Translations under genes and position numbers: made by a program | In this document: positions 22,501 to 32,360 of the stretch, in pieces | Numbering within the stretch: the stretch's first letter is position 1 | Layout: each line of letters starts with the position of its first letter | Notes under the pieces: generated by a model | Databases searched by the model: none | Told to the model about the DNA's origin: nothing | What the model saw: the letters and a program-made list of their open reading frames with translations, nothing else | Assembly (NCBI RefSeq): GCF_901001135.1 | Contig: NC_042626.1 | Location: forward strand, 81,639,651-81,703,650 | Origin: Rhinatrema bivittatum | Taxonomy: Eukaryota; Chordata; Amphibia; Gymnophiona; Rhinatrematidae | Length of the DNA stretch: 64,000 nt | Reading direction: 5' to 3'

Positions 22501-25500
22501 ATTCACTATTGACCCGACAGCGGTCAATAGTGAGTCAGTGAAAAAGTCAGTGAAAAAAACGTATTGCCAGATGTATCTGTAACAAATGATATAAGGTAGT
22601 CAGACATATCATAAAATTAAAAGGTTTTAGAACTTAGCTTCATTCAGATGGTGCTGCGAACTCCTCATTCGGACGCCAGGTCTCAAAACAAGTATCTCAA
22701 GGTGCGAGACAGAGACCGCATTAGACCAGTTTGCAGAATTAAATAGCCTGCGTTTTACCGACGTAATGACGTCATGGCATTAGGGCATCCGGTTGCCTAA
22801 GCAACAAAGACAATATTACGCATAATACTGGTATTTAGTCTTAAACAATTTTTATTTTAATTATACAGAAAAAGAAAATACAATACAGGAAGTATTAAAG
22901 TCTGATATACTCCCTGCTATCTATCCAGGAACAAGACATACAGTAAGCCGTCCAATCTTAATCCCCTTCGTCCCTCCCCCCTCCCAAACCCTAGGTCTGA
23001 GTTCCCAACAGTCACATGGTCATCTGCCAAAGGTTCGCAATTTACCTCTTGAGGAAGATGGTTCATCAAACCTTGTCACTCATTTAATATGAGACTGTGA
23101 ACACGATGAGGGAGTGTCTGCACATAAGGTCCTCAAATAACAAGAAACTTCTTTTTTTGACTCAGCGGTTGTCACATAAACGAAGCCTCCATTTGCATCA
23201 TTCGATGTAAATGATTACGCCAGGCCCAGTACGACGGCGAATCAGTGGTCCTCCAATGCTGCAGTATAATCTTCTTAGCAACCAGACAAGCTTTATGAAT
23301 AAACAGGCGAGATCCCAAAACTCTCACACGTTGAGGCGAAATGCAGTCAAATAACAACCAAAAATGCGAAAAGGGGATATGGAGCTCTAACATCAATTCC
23401 AAATAACGGAGCACCTTACGCCAAAAAAGCTGAATTGGTGGGCATGCCCAGAAGGCATGAGATAAAGAGCCAGAGACAGCGCCACAGCGTTGACACTGAG
23501 GCGAGGGGGCAATTTTAGAATTATAAGCATATTGCGCGGAGATATAACCGCGACGAATAAATTTATATTGCATTACGCGATAATACATGTTGACAGAGAG
23601 TTGAGAGATACGCCGAAAACATGCTGCAATAACAACATTGGTAACCAGAAACACCCCGTCCCGATTCCACCTTTCCACCAGGATGGAACATGTATCCAGA
23701 GGATTTACATGTCTGAGCAAACGGTAATGTATAGCAAGCGAAGGAGGCGTCACCTGTTCTAGGAGGAGAATCACCGCAACAGCTTGTCGTGAAGCTTGAG
23801 GAATAGAGGCAATATAATGTTGGAGTTGAAAATATGGAAAGACCCCACTATTGGAGAGACCGTAAAGTCCCCGTAGGTCATGAAAGGCTATCATTTGGCC
23901 CTCTGGAATAAACACATGACCTAGTTTTGTAATACCCATTTGTCCCCATTTCTGAAAGGAAAGAGTTTGGGAGCCCGGTGTAAAGTCAGGGTTCCCCTGA
24001 ATTGGCAGGAAATAAGCACATGTGCGAGCCAGCTTTAAAAGAGACATCAATTTCTGCCACGCCTGGCGAATAGGGTGGGTAAGAGCATTTTGTACCACAA
24101 AGGTGTTGAGATGAGTGGAGGCCGCTTGTAACACAAAGGAAAGAGCAAAGGGATGAGTCAATGCTTTATCAGCCAGAATATTAAGAAAGGAGGAAGTGTC
24201 CAACAGCCAGTCCCGGATTAGGCGAAGATTACTCGCCAAATTGTAAAGTGCCAAATTGGCACCCGCAACCACGCCAGAAGGATTCGAGCTTTCCCCCCAC
24301 GCCAGAAGAATTTTCGCTGAACCTTATCCAATTGCTGTAGCTCCGCCTGTTTCAGAGTAAGAGGTAAAGTCTGGAACAGATATAGCCACTTAGGCAGGAT
24401 GATCATCTTAAACAATTGGATCCTACCTCCCAACGATATTGGTAGGGAAGCCCAACCCAGCAACCGCTCCCTAGTCGTCTGCAAAAGCGGATGAACATTA
24501 AGGGCCGGATTTTAAAAGCCCTGCGCGTGTAAATCCAGCCAGATTTACGCGCGCAGGGCACTCGCGCGCCGGCACGCCTCCACCTACCGATGGAAGTATG
24601 TTCTCGGCTCCAGTGGTGGCTACAGGAAGTGCATGTAAGCAAGGGTGTAAGCCTGTCCACACCGAACTGGCTAGTCCTCTTCTTGCGGAGAGCCCCCTAT
24701 GCCTCCCCCTGCACAGGGACCTTCTCCAGCAAGGTCTAATCTTTCACGAGGACCCAACTCTGTTTTGTCTTACGGTCTGGCACTTGAGAGGGCTCGCCTG
24801 ACGAAGTGTGGATATTCGGCGGCTGTAATCGCCACCTTGCTCTGCGCGCAGAAGTTCTCGACGTCCCTGGTGTACGTGTGGATCTGGAGAATATTTGAGG
24901 CCTGAAGCAAGGAGCGCGGAGCGTTCCCTCAGATGACCAAGATCCCCATGATTCTGGAATTCTTACAGGACAGACTGAACAAAGGACTGTCCCTCAACTC
25001 CTTGAAGGTCCAGGTGGCAGCTCTCTCCTGTTTCAGAGGCGAGGTGAACGGAGCCCGCCTGTTGACACATCCAGACCTGGCCCATTTCCTAAAAGGAGTT
25101 TAACGCCTCCGACCACCCTTAAAGTTGCCAGTCCCCCTATGGAACCTCAAGCTAGTATTGGACTTCTTAGCAGGGCCTTCCTTTCAGCTGCTGCGCTCTC
25201 TGTCTCTACGCCTGATTCCGCTGGTGGCGATATGCTCGGCTCGTCGCATCTCTGAACTACAGGTGCTGTCATGTCATGAGCCATTCCTCCGGTTGACTCC
25301 AGGAACGCACAGTCCCTTCCTTCTTGCCAAAGGTAGTCTCGGAGTTTCACCTGAACCAGTCCATTTCCTTACCATCCCAAGATAGACAAGGATTCGGAAG
25401 ACTACTGCCTCCTACGCCACTTAAATGTCAGTAGGTTGTTAGTACGGTATCTAGAATGTACAGAACTGGTACGCAAGATGGACCGCTTGTTTATTCTTCA

Positions 25501-28500
25501 CAGTGGAAGGAAACAAGGCAAAGCAGCTTCACAAGCTACCATAGCTCACTGGATCAAGGAAGTGATCACTGGAGCTTATGTAGAGGCAGGGAAGCCTTTA
25601 CCCTTCAGGTTAAAGCTCATTCCACTAGGGCCCAGGCAGTATCCTGGGTGGAAGCTAACGTCTACCGTCGACATCTGCTGAACAGAAAGATGGTCTTCCT
25701 TGCACACCTTCGCCAGGTTCTATCGCCTAGATGTCCAAGCCCGAGAAGACGCAGCCTTTGCGAGGGCGGTGCTAACCGGAGCACGGACAGCCTCCCACCC
25801 CCTTCAGGAGTAGCTTTTGTACATCCCATTGGTCCTGAGTCCATCTGGCTACACACTAGAAAAAGGAAAATTAGTTCTTACCTGTTACTTTTCATTCCTG
25901 TAGTACCACAGATCAGTCCAGACCATGGGTTGAGCCTCCTGTCCAGCAGATGGAGACAGACCAAAACTGTAAGGGTATCCTATATCAGGACAGAGCCTAC
26001 CCTTCAACCCTTCAGTATGACTATTGTCAAGCAGAAAGTATAAAGAGAATCCTCAGGAATCAAGCAAGTAACAAGAGAACTCAAGTAAGAACCAAAGAAC
26101 TGAAGGGCAGGGCCCGAAACAAACTGTTGGCCCAAAATGTGGAAGCGGAGAAATTTCTGATGCTCGGCCTGGATCGGGATGCATAGGTAGGCCTCCATCA
26201 GATCTAGGGAGGACAGATACTCGCCGGGGTGAACAGCCGCTATTACTGACCTCAGGGTCTCCATTCGAAAATGAGGCACCTTGAGAGCTGGGTTGACTCT
26301 CTTGAGGTTCAGAATGGGGCAGAAGGAACCGTACTTTTTTGGTACTACGAAGTAGATAGAATATTGACCAGCGCCTTGTTCCTCCGTGGGGACAGGGACT
26401 GGCACTATGGCTCCCAGTCCGAGCAGTCTGGAGAGGGTCTGAGACACAGCCGCTCACTTCCGATGTCCGCAAGGGGAGACTATGTGTAGATCTGGTAAGT
26501 CTCGAGCAAAGTCTAAAGCATAGCCGTTCCAGATTATGTCGAGTACCCACTGATCCGACATGACTTTGGCCCATTCCTCAAGGAAGAGAGATAAATGACC
26601 ACCTAAATTTGGCATGGAGGAATGGGCCCACCGAATTTCATTGGGAGGCGGGCTTGGTAGTAGAGCGCTGCGGGAGGCCATCTCGGAAGATGCGACGGCC
26701 TCGAAAGGACTGCGACCAGGACTGAGATCTGGAGGAGTTTCCCCTAGAGAGAGGCCCTCTTGGCCGAGCATTATAACGTTGCTGACCCCGGAAACGTGTA
26801 CGAGCCGGGAAGAAGGCTCTAGACTGTTTCGGGCGGTCCTCAGGCAGCTTGTGTAACTTGTTTTCACCCAAGGATTTAATAAGCTGCTCCAGGTCCTCGC
26901 CAAAGAGCAACTTGCCCTTAAAAGTAAGCGTGCCAAACTGGGCCTTGGAGGAGGAATCGGCCAACCAATTCCGAAGCCAGAGAAGCCGCATGGCCGAGAC
27001 CGCGGAATCCTTCACCTTCACTTGGACGCGGAACAAGTCGTAAAGGGCATCCGCCCCATACACTATTGCACCTTCCAATCTTTCAGCCTCTGCAGACGGG
27101 AGGTGCTGGGTAACTGCTGCAGCCACCTAAGACTTGCCCGCTGCATGAGACTGCTGCAGATCAACGCCCAAACACCCAAGGCCAAGGATTCGAAGATACA
27201 CTTGAGATAGAACTCCAGCTTGCAGTCTTGGACATCTTTCAGGGCCGTATCACTCACCCTATCCCTAGATCTGGATATCTATAATATTGCTGGGATTCAG
27301 CGCTTATGTTTGGTTGAGTACAGTTACGGTCACCAGTTTTAATCAAGTTTTTAATCAAATTGTTAATCAAGTTATTAAATTGTATTCACGTTTTTCAACC
27401 CAATGGCTTTTGAAGAAAATACTGAAGGGCTGAGGTCACTGCAGGCATATTTCTAGGGTGACATCAGCTTTGAAACCTGACTTTGTTTCCATCTGCTAGC
27501 AGGCACATGAGTCCATCTGTCTACACTAAGGAAAACGAAATTATCAGGCAAGTAATTTCTCCATTTGTTTTATTATTTTCTCTGTTTTGTACATTGTCTC
27601 AGGTGCTTCATTCTAAAAAAGATTTTTTTTTAACATGAAAACACATTTTCACAGTCTAATTTTTATCTGGTTCCAAGGCAAAAACATCAAACAAAGTTGA
27701 CCTTGAAATTACCCCAGATTCAAAGTCCTGTAAAAAACCTGCAAGATCCAAGCCATCAGTAGAGAACTCAGAATGTATTAATATTACGATTCTGTTACTG
27801 TACTTAAGACTTGTGTTACTTTGTTATTATGAGTCAGGCCGATGCAATATTGGCGTTCGGAAAACAGGCACTCATGATTGAATGCTCGCTCTCCTAAATC
27901 ACACCAATGAACCTCTTCGGGGCTCCCGATATATTTAAATGGTCTGCAGAGGTAAAAAGGAGGCGCTAGGGGAAATTGGGTGCCCAGGAGAGGTGGCTGT
28001 CAGTGGGTTAGGAAAACAGACACTCAATTTTAAAAGCATCCATGTTCCTAACCTGTGCACAGCCACAGGTTAGGTACATGGATGCTCGGTAACTGAGCGC
28101 CCCTTTTCCCTAACCTGACTGCCGGCACACTTTTTTTTTTTTTTTTAAGGTTTTTCCTTTTTCGGTTCCTCAGACTTAAAATCGCCACAATATTGAGTTA
28201 GAAGAACTAGAGAAAAGCATTATTTTCTGCTTTTATGTAAACTTTTTGGGTTCCTCAAGAATTAATGCCTGCTCTGGGGCAGACATTTTTGAGGGTAAAA
28301 ATGTGAGCATTTGGCGAACATTTTTTTTTTGGTAACAGAGGAAACAGCTAATAGCCTCATTAATATGAATTTATATGTGATGAATGCTATTAGCTATGCG
28401 CTTGGTAGGACGTGCATTTTGGATGCGCTAACCCTCATTTTGCATCGGGGGTTATGGACACGCGTCCAGTCACTTGTTGAACCGTGCGCTGCAGCCAGCT

Positions 28501-31500
28501 TACAGTATTGCATCGGCCTGAGTGTGTTTTAACTATCTGTTAACAGAAAATGCTTGGCAGAATAGTCAAAAAAACCTCTGTGCATTGAACTTCTCTGGGA
28601 AGCAAGTTCCCTTCAGTTCGACATGCTCAGTTGTTTAGTACGAGGGAGACCTCTTTTTCCATAGCAGCTCCAACGCAGTGGAATCTCATTCCCATGGAAT
28701 TGAGGTCTTTGGATGATGTTAAAAGATTTAAATTAGAATTTAAAGAGAGTTTTTACTCCACCGTGCTTATAATACGTAACAACAGCCTGAAGGTATGTGT
28801 AATTCAGTTATCAGAGAAAAGAATGTGAGAACATGGTTATTAGAAAAATGAGAATAATGTTAGTAGAGTAATTGCTATGAGTTCTCGTTAATGTCAACTG
28901 ACGAATAAATAACTTGATCTAGGGACATAGATACCAGTATTTGGTAGTACTTTTCTCCAGTTTCTGTGAAACAAAATTTTGTGTCTGAAGCGTGTTTATT
29001 GGTTTTTACTATGTATGTATTTTTGTTCATCGCCTAGGCCTACTTTGTGTTAGGCGATCAATAAATTTTATGAAATGAAATGAATGAAAATGAAAAAATG
29101 CTTATCTATGAGTCCTTATTAACCATGCACTGAAGGAATAACTTGTCTTCAGACCTTAGTACATATGGAGGAACATAAAAACATAGGCAATTGTTTATGT
29201 AATGAAGACCATTTAAAGCTTTGAAGGCTACACAAAAGGCCTTAAATTGGGCCCAGTAGTAGACTAGCAATCAATGCAGTTTTTTCATTACTGGACTAAT
29301 ATGATCCCCTTACCTACAATCTGACAATACTCATACTGCAGTTCTCAGAGCTGCCTTCATAATTTTAAATGGTAGCCAAATCTTCAGAGCATTACAGGAG
29401 TCAATTTGTGAAGTCACGAAAGCATAAATAAGAATTGCCATATCTAAATTATTAAAATATGGCTTTAACTATCAAACCTGGCAGAGCTGGAAAAAGGCAT
29501 TGCTTTCCATTGCAAAGGATGCAGAAACCTGAATGTCAACTTTGTATACATAAAATTGTAGGTTGCATTTTCTGATGATATTTCCCAATGTTTCTGAACA
29601 AAAGCAGAAAGCACAGACCCTCGGGCATACCTCTTCTTTAGTGTGTGCTCTAGGAACAACACATCTTTCTGGGACAGCAGGTTTCGGTGCAATGTACTGT
29701 GTCACAGCCATTATTTTCTGGCGCTCAAAGTGCATGGCCTTGCGATGACGAGTGACCGCTTTAGACCCATGCCTAACATTCTGCAGAGTGGGGAGCCAGC
29801 CTGGGACAAAGCAATAAAAGATAAGTCCATTATATGAATTCCAGCACTCATCTCTCATACTAGCAACTTGAAAAAATAGAAGGGAAACCTTACACTGAGC
29901 CTCAGCTACTGCCACTGATTGGAAATTCACTTTTCTTCTTTTTATATACTAAGGTGAAAAGATCCCCAGATTTACCAGTCCTGAGCTTAAAATCTGTCAG
30001 GCAATATTGTCCTGGAGGACACCAAATGCACACAGTAATTTGACTTCTCAGAGATCCTATGGAATGTGGATCTTTCTATTGTAAACCCTCTGAGGCACAA
30101 CCTAATACCCTTCCCACTCCCTAGATACTCAACAAGAACAAAATGGTAAATCCTCCAGGAGTGTCCTGGAATCTCTGAGAAGCCAAAGTCAGCCTCCAAG
30201 TCACTGCTGCAAGCAACTCTGCAAAAAACTCAATGCTTTAAAAAAAAAAAAAAAAAAAAGCCTACCAAATAGCCAATCAGCTTTATCTTATCAGTTGCTC
30301 CTACTCTCAAAGGGGCTGATGCAATAAAGTGCGCCAAGCCTAGCACCTGATGCAATAAAATTAACCCCCCATGCAGGAAACTGCAGGCGCCCAACACACA
30401 CTTTTTAATTTGAAAATTTTAACTCCAGCCCTGGAGATGGAGTAAAGTCAATTTGCAAGTCAAGGGCTCATGAGAAATAAAATAAATATGGTCCTCTGCT
30501 TGTTGGAGGGCAGCGCACAGTGCCCTCCAACAGCCAGCAGCACAGTGCAGGATTTAGTCAAGGTCAAGCACCGGCACTAACGTGTTCTTGGCAGCAGAAA
30601 GAAACATGGAAGAATTATTTCATTGATTTTATCTGCTCAGCACATTTTGGACATATCAAGCAAATGGACCCATACATGAAACCATTTAAAACTGCATTAA
30701 ATAGGTCTCCCTCACCAGCCCATAGCCTTAGTCCCCAGTTTTCAGAACTCCTTCATGCACTGCCTGCACTTGAACATAAGAAGTGCCATGCTGAGTCAGA
30801 CTGAGCTCTATCAACTAAAGCATCCCGTCTCAGATAGTGGCCAAGCCAGGTTCCAAGTATCCAGCAGATCTCCAATAGTTGATCTATTTTTCATATTTCA
30901 TTCCCAGGGATAAGTGCTGGCTTTCCCAAGTCTACCTGGCTAATAATTGCTTATGGACTTTTCCTTCAGGAACTTGTCCAACTCTCTTTTGAAACACACC
31001 GGGATAGATTTTCAAAGGGATACGCGCGTAACTCCCGAAAAGCTGCCCCTGCGCACACTGAGCCTATCTTGCATAGGCTGGGCGGTGCGTATGTCCCGGG
31101 GCTTCGAAAAAGGGGCTATCTGGGGGCGGGGCCACAGTCCGGGGGTATGACGGCGGTCCGGGGGTGGGGCCGAGTGCTCAGACACAGCAGCCTGTGCCTG
31201 GGCATGGCACTCAGGCAGGCGTAACTTTTTCAACAAAGGGGGGGGGGGGGGATTTAGTTAGGGCTGGGCCGGAGAAAAAGTTCCCTCCAAGGCCACTCCG
31301 ATTTCGGAGCGGCCTTGGAGGGAACGGGAAAGGGTAAATAATCACTCTCTATTTACCTATTCCACCCAACTCGTGATTTTATAATTCTCAATCCTATTCC
31401 CTTTCAATCAACTTTCTTACAAGCTAAAGAGCCCTAATCTGTTTTGCCTTTCTTCATAGGGGAGCTTTTCCGTCACCTTTATCGCCCTTCTCTACCTTTT

Positions 31501-31849
31501 CTAGTTCTGCTATATCTTTTTTGAGATGATGGGACCAGAACTGCACACAGTACTCAAGATGCAGTCACATCATGGATCTATACAAAGGCATTGTTCTGCA
31601 GTTCCTCACAATTCACTACTGATTTAACAATCCAAAACAATTTCGAGTCATCTACAAATGTGATTACCTCACGCATTGTTCCCTTTCCCAGAACACTTAT
31701 GAATGTGTTAAACAGCATCCAGCAAATGACTTTTCTCATTTAGTTCTGAATGTGTGCGGTTGAGCTAAGTTTTATGTAGCTAAATAAATATGGTCCGGTC
31801 CACTCTTACCAAATCCAGCAGCTCTCCATCGTCTCATGTACGCCGCCAT
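19373..31849 (-). CDS. MRPL10: MRPL10, mitochondrial large-subunit ribosomal protein L10 (uL10m), five coding exons
   Basis: The product is the mitochondrial member of the L10 family, which forms the base of the stalk of the mitoribosome large subunit. Coding exons on the minus strand are 31849-31810, 29800-29631, 20472-20308, 20107-19963 and 19599-19373: 747 bp, 248 codons plus TAG. All introns are GT-AG and all junctions keep phase. Family-typical stretches include LPTLQNVRHGSKAVTRHR in exon 2, ENKMIAVFQNNALPAGE in exon 3 and RYQNLLPLFIGHN in exon 4. The human protein is about 261 residues from memory, so length fits. The first residues (MAAYMRRWRAAGF) suit a mitochondrial targeting peptide. 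An in-frame ATG at 31987 would add 46 residues made of a tandem repeat; I chose 31849 on length and homology. It is divergent from LRRC46 and shares its promoter. Introns 1 and 2 are filled with transposons; the coding sequence is unbroken. Confidence 0.93.
19671..19930 (+). mobile_element. tRNA-type SINE with MIR-like core, carrying a small insertion
   Basis: A promoter-like start (GGTGTAGTCTAGTGGTCACA), the core-like TGACTTTGGGCAAGTCACTT and a tail ending CCAATAAATAAAAAAAATAA. About 75 bp (19775-19850) flanked by ACTTATTCACTAA and TTGATGAATCAGGCC look like a small hairpin-type insertion. It lies in MRPL10 intron 4. Confidence 0.6.
19963..20107 (-). CDS. MRPL10: MRPL10 coding exon 4
   Basis: The acceptor is TTTTTCAG and the donor is GTAAGAAC. 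The exon codes VVMLNLSGTRYQNLLPLF through HIQLLG and ends in phase 1. The glycine codon is completed by the first two bases of exon 5. Confidence 0.93.
20308..20472 (-). CDS. MRPL10: MRPL10 coding exon 3
   Basis: The acceptor reads CACTTCCAG and the donor GTGAGAG. The exon codes GTGLEKLKHRQLEGVF through KFFSNQ, the start of the L10 domain. Both ends are in phase 0. Confidence 0.93.
20778..21385 (-). mobile_element. CR1-A LINE 3' fragment, diverged
   Basis: The plus strand begins CATAAGAACATGATATGCCA and TGGGTCAGAACAAGGATCC, a diverged CR1-A end. The minus strand codes remnants of the C-terminal part (RKFFVIQCTLKLGNSLP). The last part (21265-21385) resembles the linker before RT, so the middle is deleted. 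It lies in MRPL10 intron 2. Confidence 0.75.
21420..21759 (+). mobile_element. L1-like RT fragment
   Basis: Open codons 21457-21669 give YRLISLINIGIKLLAEILQA and FHQDQMGFIKGR, typical of L1-type RT blocks, followed by a degraded SMDADKIFDRV block. It is isolated and truncated at both ends. Confidence 0.7.
21760..22262 (+). mobile_element. CR1-like fragment with the start of an AP-type endonuclease
   Basis: It codes YANARSLRSKMGELECIAV, ITNISETWWKEDNQWDSAI and GGDVALYVWEGI, the N-terminal endonuclease blocks (N and E motifs) of CR1-type ORF2, after a diverged ORF1-like Lys/Ser-rich stretch. It stops at TAA near 22260. Confidence 0.65.
22263..22849. other. Unassigned intronic DNA
   Basis: No gene or known element is recognised. 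A short hairpin (TTCACTATTGACC pairing with GGTCAATAGTGAG) lies near 22502-22534, suggesting an old DNA transposon piece. Confidence 0.35.
22850..24498 (-). mobile_element. L1/Tx1-like LINE 3' part
   Basis: The minus strand has a 366-codon open stretch (24272-23172) preceded in another frame by WASLPISLGGRIQLFKMIIL and QRKFFWRGGKARI (24484-24218). Both are typical of the region past RT in L1/Tx1 ORF2, including a Cys/His cluster (QCQRCGAVSGSLSHAFWACP). The 3' UTR runs to about 22850. It is 5' truncated and lies in MRPL10 intron 2. Confidence 0.8.
23172..24272 (-). pseudogene. L1/Tx1-like ORF2 C-terminal region
   Basis: Open for 366 codons. The Cys/His motif CQRCGAVSGSLSHAFWACP followed by an FW pair matches the conserved C-terminal zinc-knuckle-like segment of L1-type ORF2. 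No RT core is left. One frameshift separates it from the upstream GGRIQLFKM block. Confidence 0.7.
24505..24595. mobile_element. MITE fragment with hairpin
   Basis: GGCCGGATTTTAAAAGCCCT begins a hairpin in which GCCCTGCGCGTGTAAATC pairs with GATTTACGCGCGCAGGGC around CAGCCA. The rest of the element is missing. Confidence 0.55.
24596..25930 (+). mobile_element. DIRS-like fragment D4a: recombinase and internal complementary region
   Basis: The plus strand codes recombinase pieces: LTKCGYSAAVIATLLCAQ, VAICSARRISELQVLSCHEP (catalytic Arg region) and a diverged HSTRAQAVSWVEA block with HxxR, all with stops and shifts. A complementary-region-like stretch (AATTAGTTCTTACCTGTTAC, TCATTCCTGTAGTACCAC) ends it at about 25930. 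Confidence 0.75.
26004..26570 (-). pseudogene. D4b reverse transcriptase start
   Basis: It codes the first RT blocks (VPKKYGSFCPILNLKRVNPA, METLRSVIAAVHPGEYLSSL) and then leaves homology near 26060. The catalytic YxDD block is not present. Confidence 0.75.
26638..27257 (-). pseudogene. D4b gag fragment
   Basis: It matches D7 gag: ALKDVQDCKLEFYLK, RASLRWLQQL, YGADALYDLFRV and LLFGEDLEQLIKSLGENKLH. Two frames are used and the N-terminal half is missing. Confidence 0.75.
27563..27833. other. Intronic DNA without recognised features
   Basis: AT-rich MRPL10 intron 2 sequence. I see no element ends or coding potential. Confidence 0.4.
27834..28521. mobile_element. MITE M1 with TCAGGCCGATGCAATA ends
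   Basis: Left end TCAGGCCGATGCAATATTG; right end CAGTATTGCATCGGCCTGA, its near-perfect reverse complement. There is no coding capacity. It contains a poly-T stretch and an internal repeat of GGTTAGG and TACATGGATGC-type segments. Confidence 0.75.
28600..29095 (+). mobile_element. L2-like LINE 3' end
   Basis: It codes FSTRETSFSIAAPTQWNLIP then MELRSLDDVKRFKLEFKESF, the WNxLP-type C-terminal block of L2/CR1-type ORF2. A UTR follows, ending GTTAGGCGATCAATAAATTT and an A-rich tail near 29095. Confidence 0.65.
29096..29630. other. MRPL10 intron 2 start region, unassigned
   Basis: No gene seen. The stretch 29160-29460 has the look of an old LINE (AAGGCCTTAAATTGGGCCCA) but I cannot assign a family. 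Confidence 0.3.
29631..29800 (-). CDS. MRPL10: MRPL10 coding exon 2
   Basis: The acceptor is a pyrimidine-rich tract ending TTTGTCCCAG, and the donor is GTATGC after GAAGAG. It codes the segment from WLPTLQNVRHGSKAV to AHTKEE, the strongest family match in the gene. It ends in phase 0. Confidence 0.93.
29801..30771. other. MRPL10 intron 1, part without clear elements
   Basis: It holds an A20-type homopolymer near 30240-30259 and a lone MITE-end-like stretch (GGGGCTGATGCAATAAAGTG) near 30313. No gene is seen. Confidence 0.35.
30772..31720 (-). mobile_element. Old CR1-like LINE 3' fragment, interrupted
   Basis: The plus strand starts GAACATAAGAAGTGCCATGC and GAGTCAGACTGAGCTC, a diverged CR1 3' end. 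Homology resumes after 31345 (GGGGAGCTTTTCCGTCACC, ACTGCACACAGTACTCAAGA) up to about 31720. A GC-rich DNA element splits it at 31007-31344. It lies in MRPL10 intron 1. Confidence 0.7.
31007..31344. mobile_element. GC-rich MITE-like insertion in the old CR1
   Basis: It starts GGATAGATTTTCAAAGGGAT and holds a near-perfect hairpin at 31281-31323 (GTTCCCTCCAAGGCC pairing with GGCCTTGGAGGGAAC). It splits the CR1 homology. A G12 run lies near 31240. Confidence 0.55.
31810..31849 (-). CDS. MRPL10: MRPL10 coding exon 1
   Basis: ATG is at 31849-31847. The exon codes 13 residues plus one base (phase 1), ending in GGATTTG before donor GTAAGAG. Residues are basic and hydrophobic with no acidic residue, as in a mitochondrial presequence. 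Confidence 0.85.
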
Positions 31850-31853
31850 ATTG
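31841..31853 (-). promoter_or_regulatory. YY1-like site over the MRPL10 start codon
   Basis: The plus strand reads CGCCGCCATATTG, close to the YY1 consensus GCCGCCATNTTG, and its CAT is the MRPL10 start codon read in reverse. Many ribosomal and mitochondrial genes have a YY1 site overlapping an ATGGCGGC start. Binding here is inferred. Confidence 0.55.
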
Positions 31854-31865
31854 TGAGGAGGGGCG

Positions 31866-31980
31866 AGCGAGGCATTGCGTGACAGCGGTGTGTGGGCAGA
31901 AGAGCATTGTGGGACAGTGGTGTACGGGCACAGAGGCATTGTGGGAAAGTGGAGCGCGAGCAACGAGGCATTGTGGGACA
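31866..31980. repeat. Four-copy repeat of about 30-35 bp in the MRPL10 5' leader
   Basis: Units begin near 31866, 31901, 31931 and 31961. Each holds the core GCATTGTGGGA (first copy GCATTGCGTGA), preceded by GAGG or AGA and followed by an AGTGG-like or CA-rich spacer. On the minus strand each reads TCCCACAATGC just upstream of the MRPL10 start. This is either a cluster of factor sites or a small minisatellite in the leader. Confidence 0.7.
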
Positions 31981-32151
31981 CCAACACTCAGGCGCCCAAA
32001 CTCCTGATGACGTAGAGACGCTGTCTGGGAAATATTAAAATGAGGCCCATTGGCCGTGGGGCGGAGGCGTGGAAATAAAGTTCCCCCTCCCGTGTCGGCA
32101 ATGGAGCATTTCCTCCGCTTCTCCCCACGCAGGATGGCTATGGAGTAGTCC

Positions 32152-32164
32152 GTCTCCTAGCAAC
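32152..32164 (+). promoter_or_regulatory. RFX X-box-like motif 1
   Basis: GTCTCCTAGCAAC fits the X-box form GTNRCC-N(0-3)-RGYAAC with a good right half site (TAGCAAC). RFX factors activate ciliary genes through such sites, which suits LRRC46, whose start is about 200 bp downstream. Confidence 0.55.
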
Positions 32165-32195
32165 AAGGAAACGTAGTGCAACCAAGCAGCAGTAC

Positions 32196-32208
32196 ATCTC
32201 CTAGCAAC
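32196..32208 (+). promoter_or_regulatory. RFX X-box-like motif 2
   Basis: ATCTCCTAGCAAC repeats the core of motif 1 (TCTCCTAGCAACAAGG) 44 bp downstream. The two motifs belong to an imperfect tandem duplication of about 44 bp. Confidence 0.5.
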
Positions 32209-32360
32209 AAGGACACACTATTGCAAAGAACCAAATTACAACCAATCAAATTACAGCCAACCAAACTTGCAAATCAGGGCAGAGAAGCCCACAGCAGAAA
32301 GGGTCAGAGACGCTGACAGCGATCGGCAGGGGGCGCTGCAGAGGTGGCCTTGCGAGCATC

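Larger units (their letters stand above)
25931..27562 (-). mobile_element. Rearranged DIRS piece D4b: minus-strand gag and RT, with a plus-type right terminus
   Basis: Minus-strand gag (27257-26638: DADALYDLFRVQVKV-like, then SKAQFGTLTFKGKLLFGEDL) is followed by RT start (26447-26004: YSIYFVVPKKYGSFCPIL, SLDLMEAYLCIPI). RNase H and recombinase are absent. At 27430-27562 the plus strand reads like the right terminus of a plus-oriented element (ACGAAATTATCAGGCAAGTA). The opposite orientations show an inversion or a recombination between two copies; the exact history is unclear. Confidence 0.6.
31850..32360. promoter_or_regulatory. Bidirectional promoter between MRPL10 and LRRC46
   Basis: The 511 bp between the two start codons carry no recognisable transposon and are richer in CpG than the surrounding introns. 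Visible candidate sites are a YY1-like motif over the MRPL10 start (31841-31853), four copies of a GCATTGTGGGA-type unit (31866-31980), a TGACGTAG CRE-like site near 32008, an ATTGG inverted CCAAT box near 32049, a forward CCAAT near 32236, and two RFX X-box-like motifs (32152-32164 and 32196-32208). No TATA box is obvious. Head-to-head spacing under 1 kb fits a shared promoter; which site drives which gene is inferred. Confidence 0.75.

Noticed and set aside
31772..31987. Longer MRPL10 start at 31987
   Set aside because: The added residues come from a leader repeat with no family match; 31849 gives the expected length and a targeting-type N-terminus.
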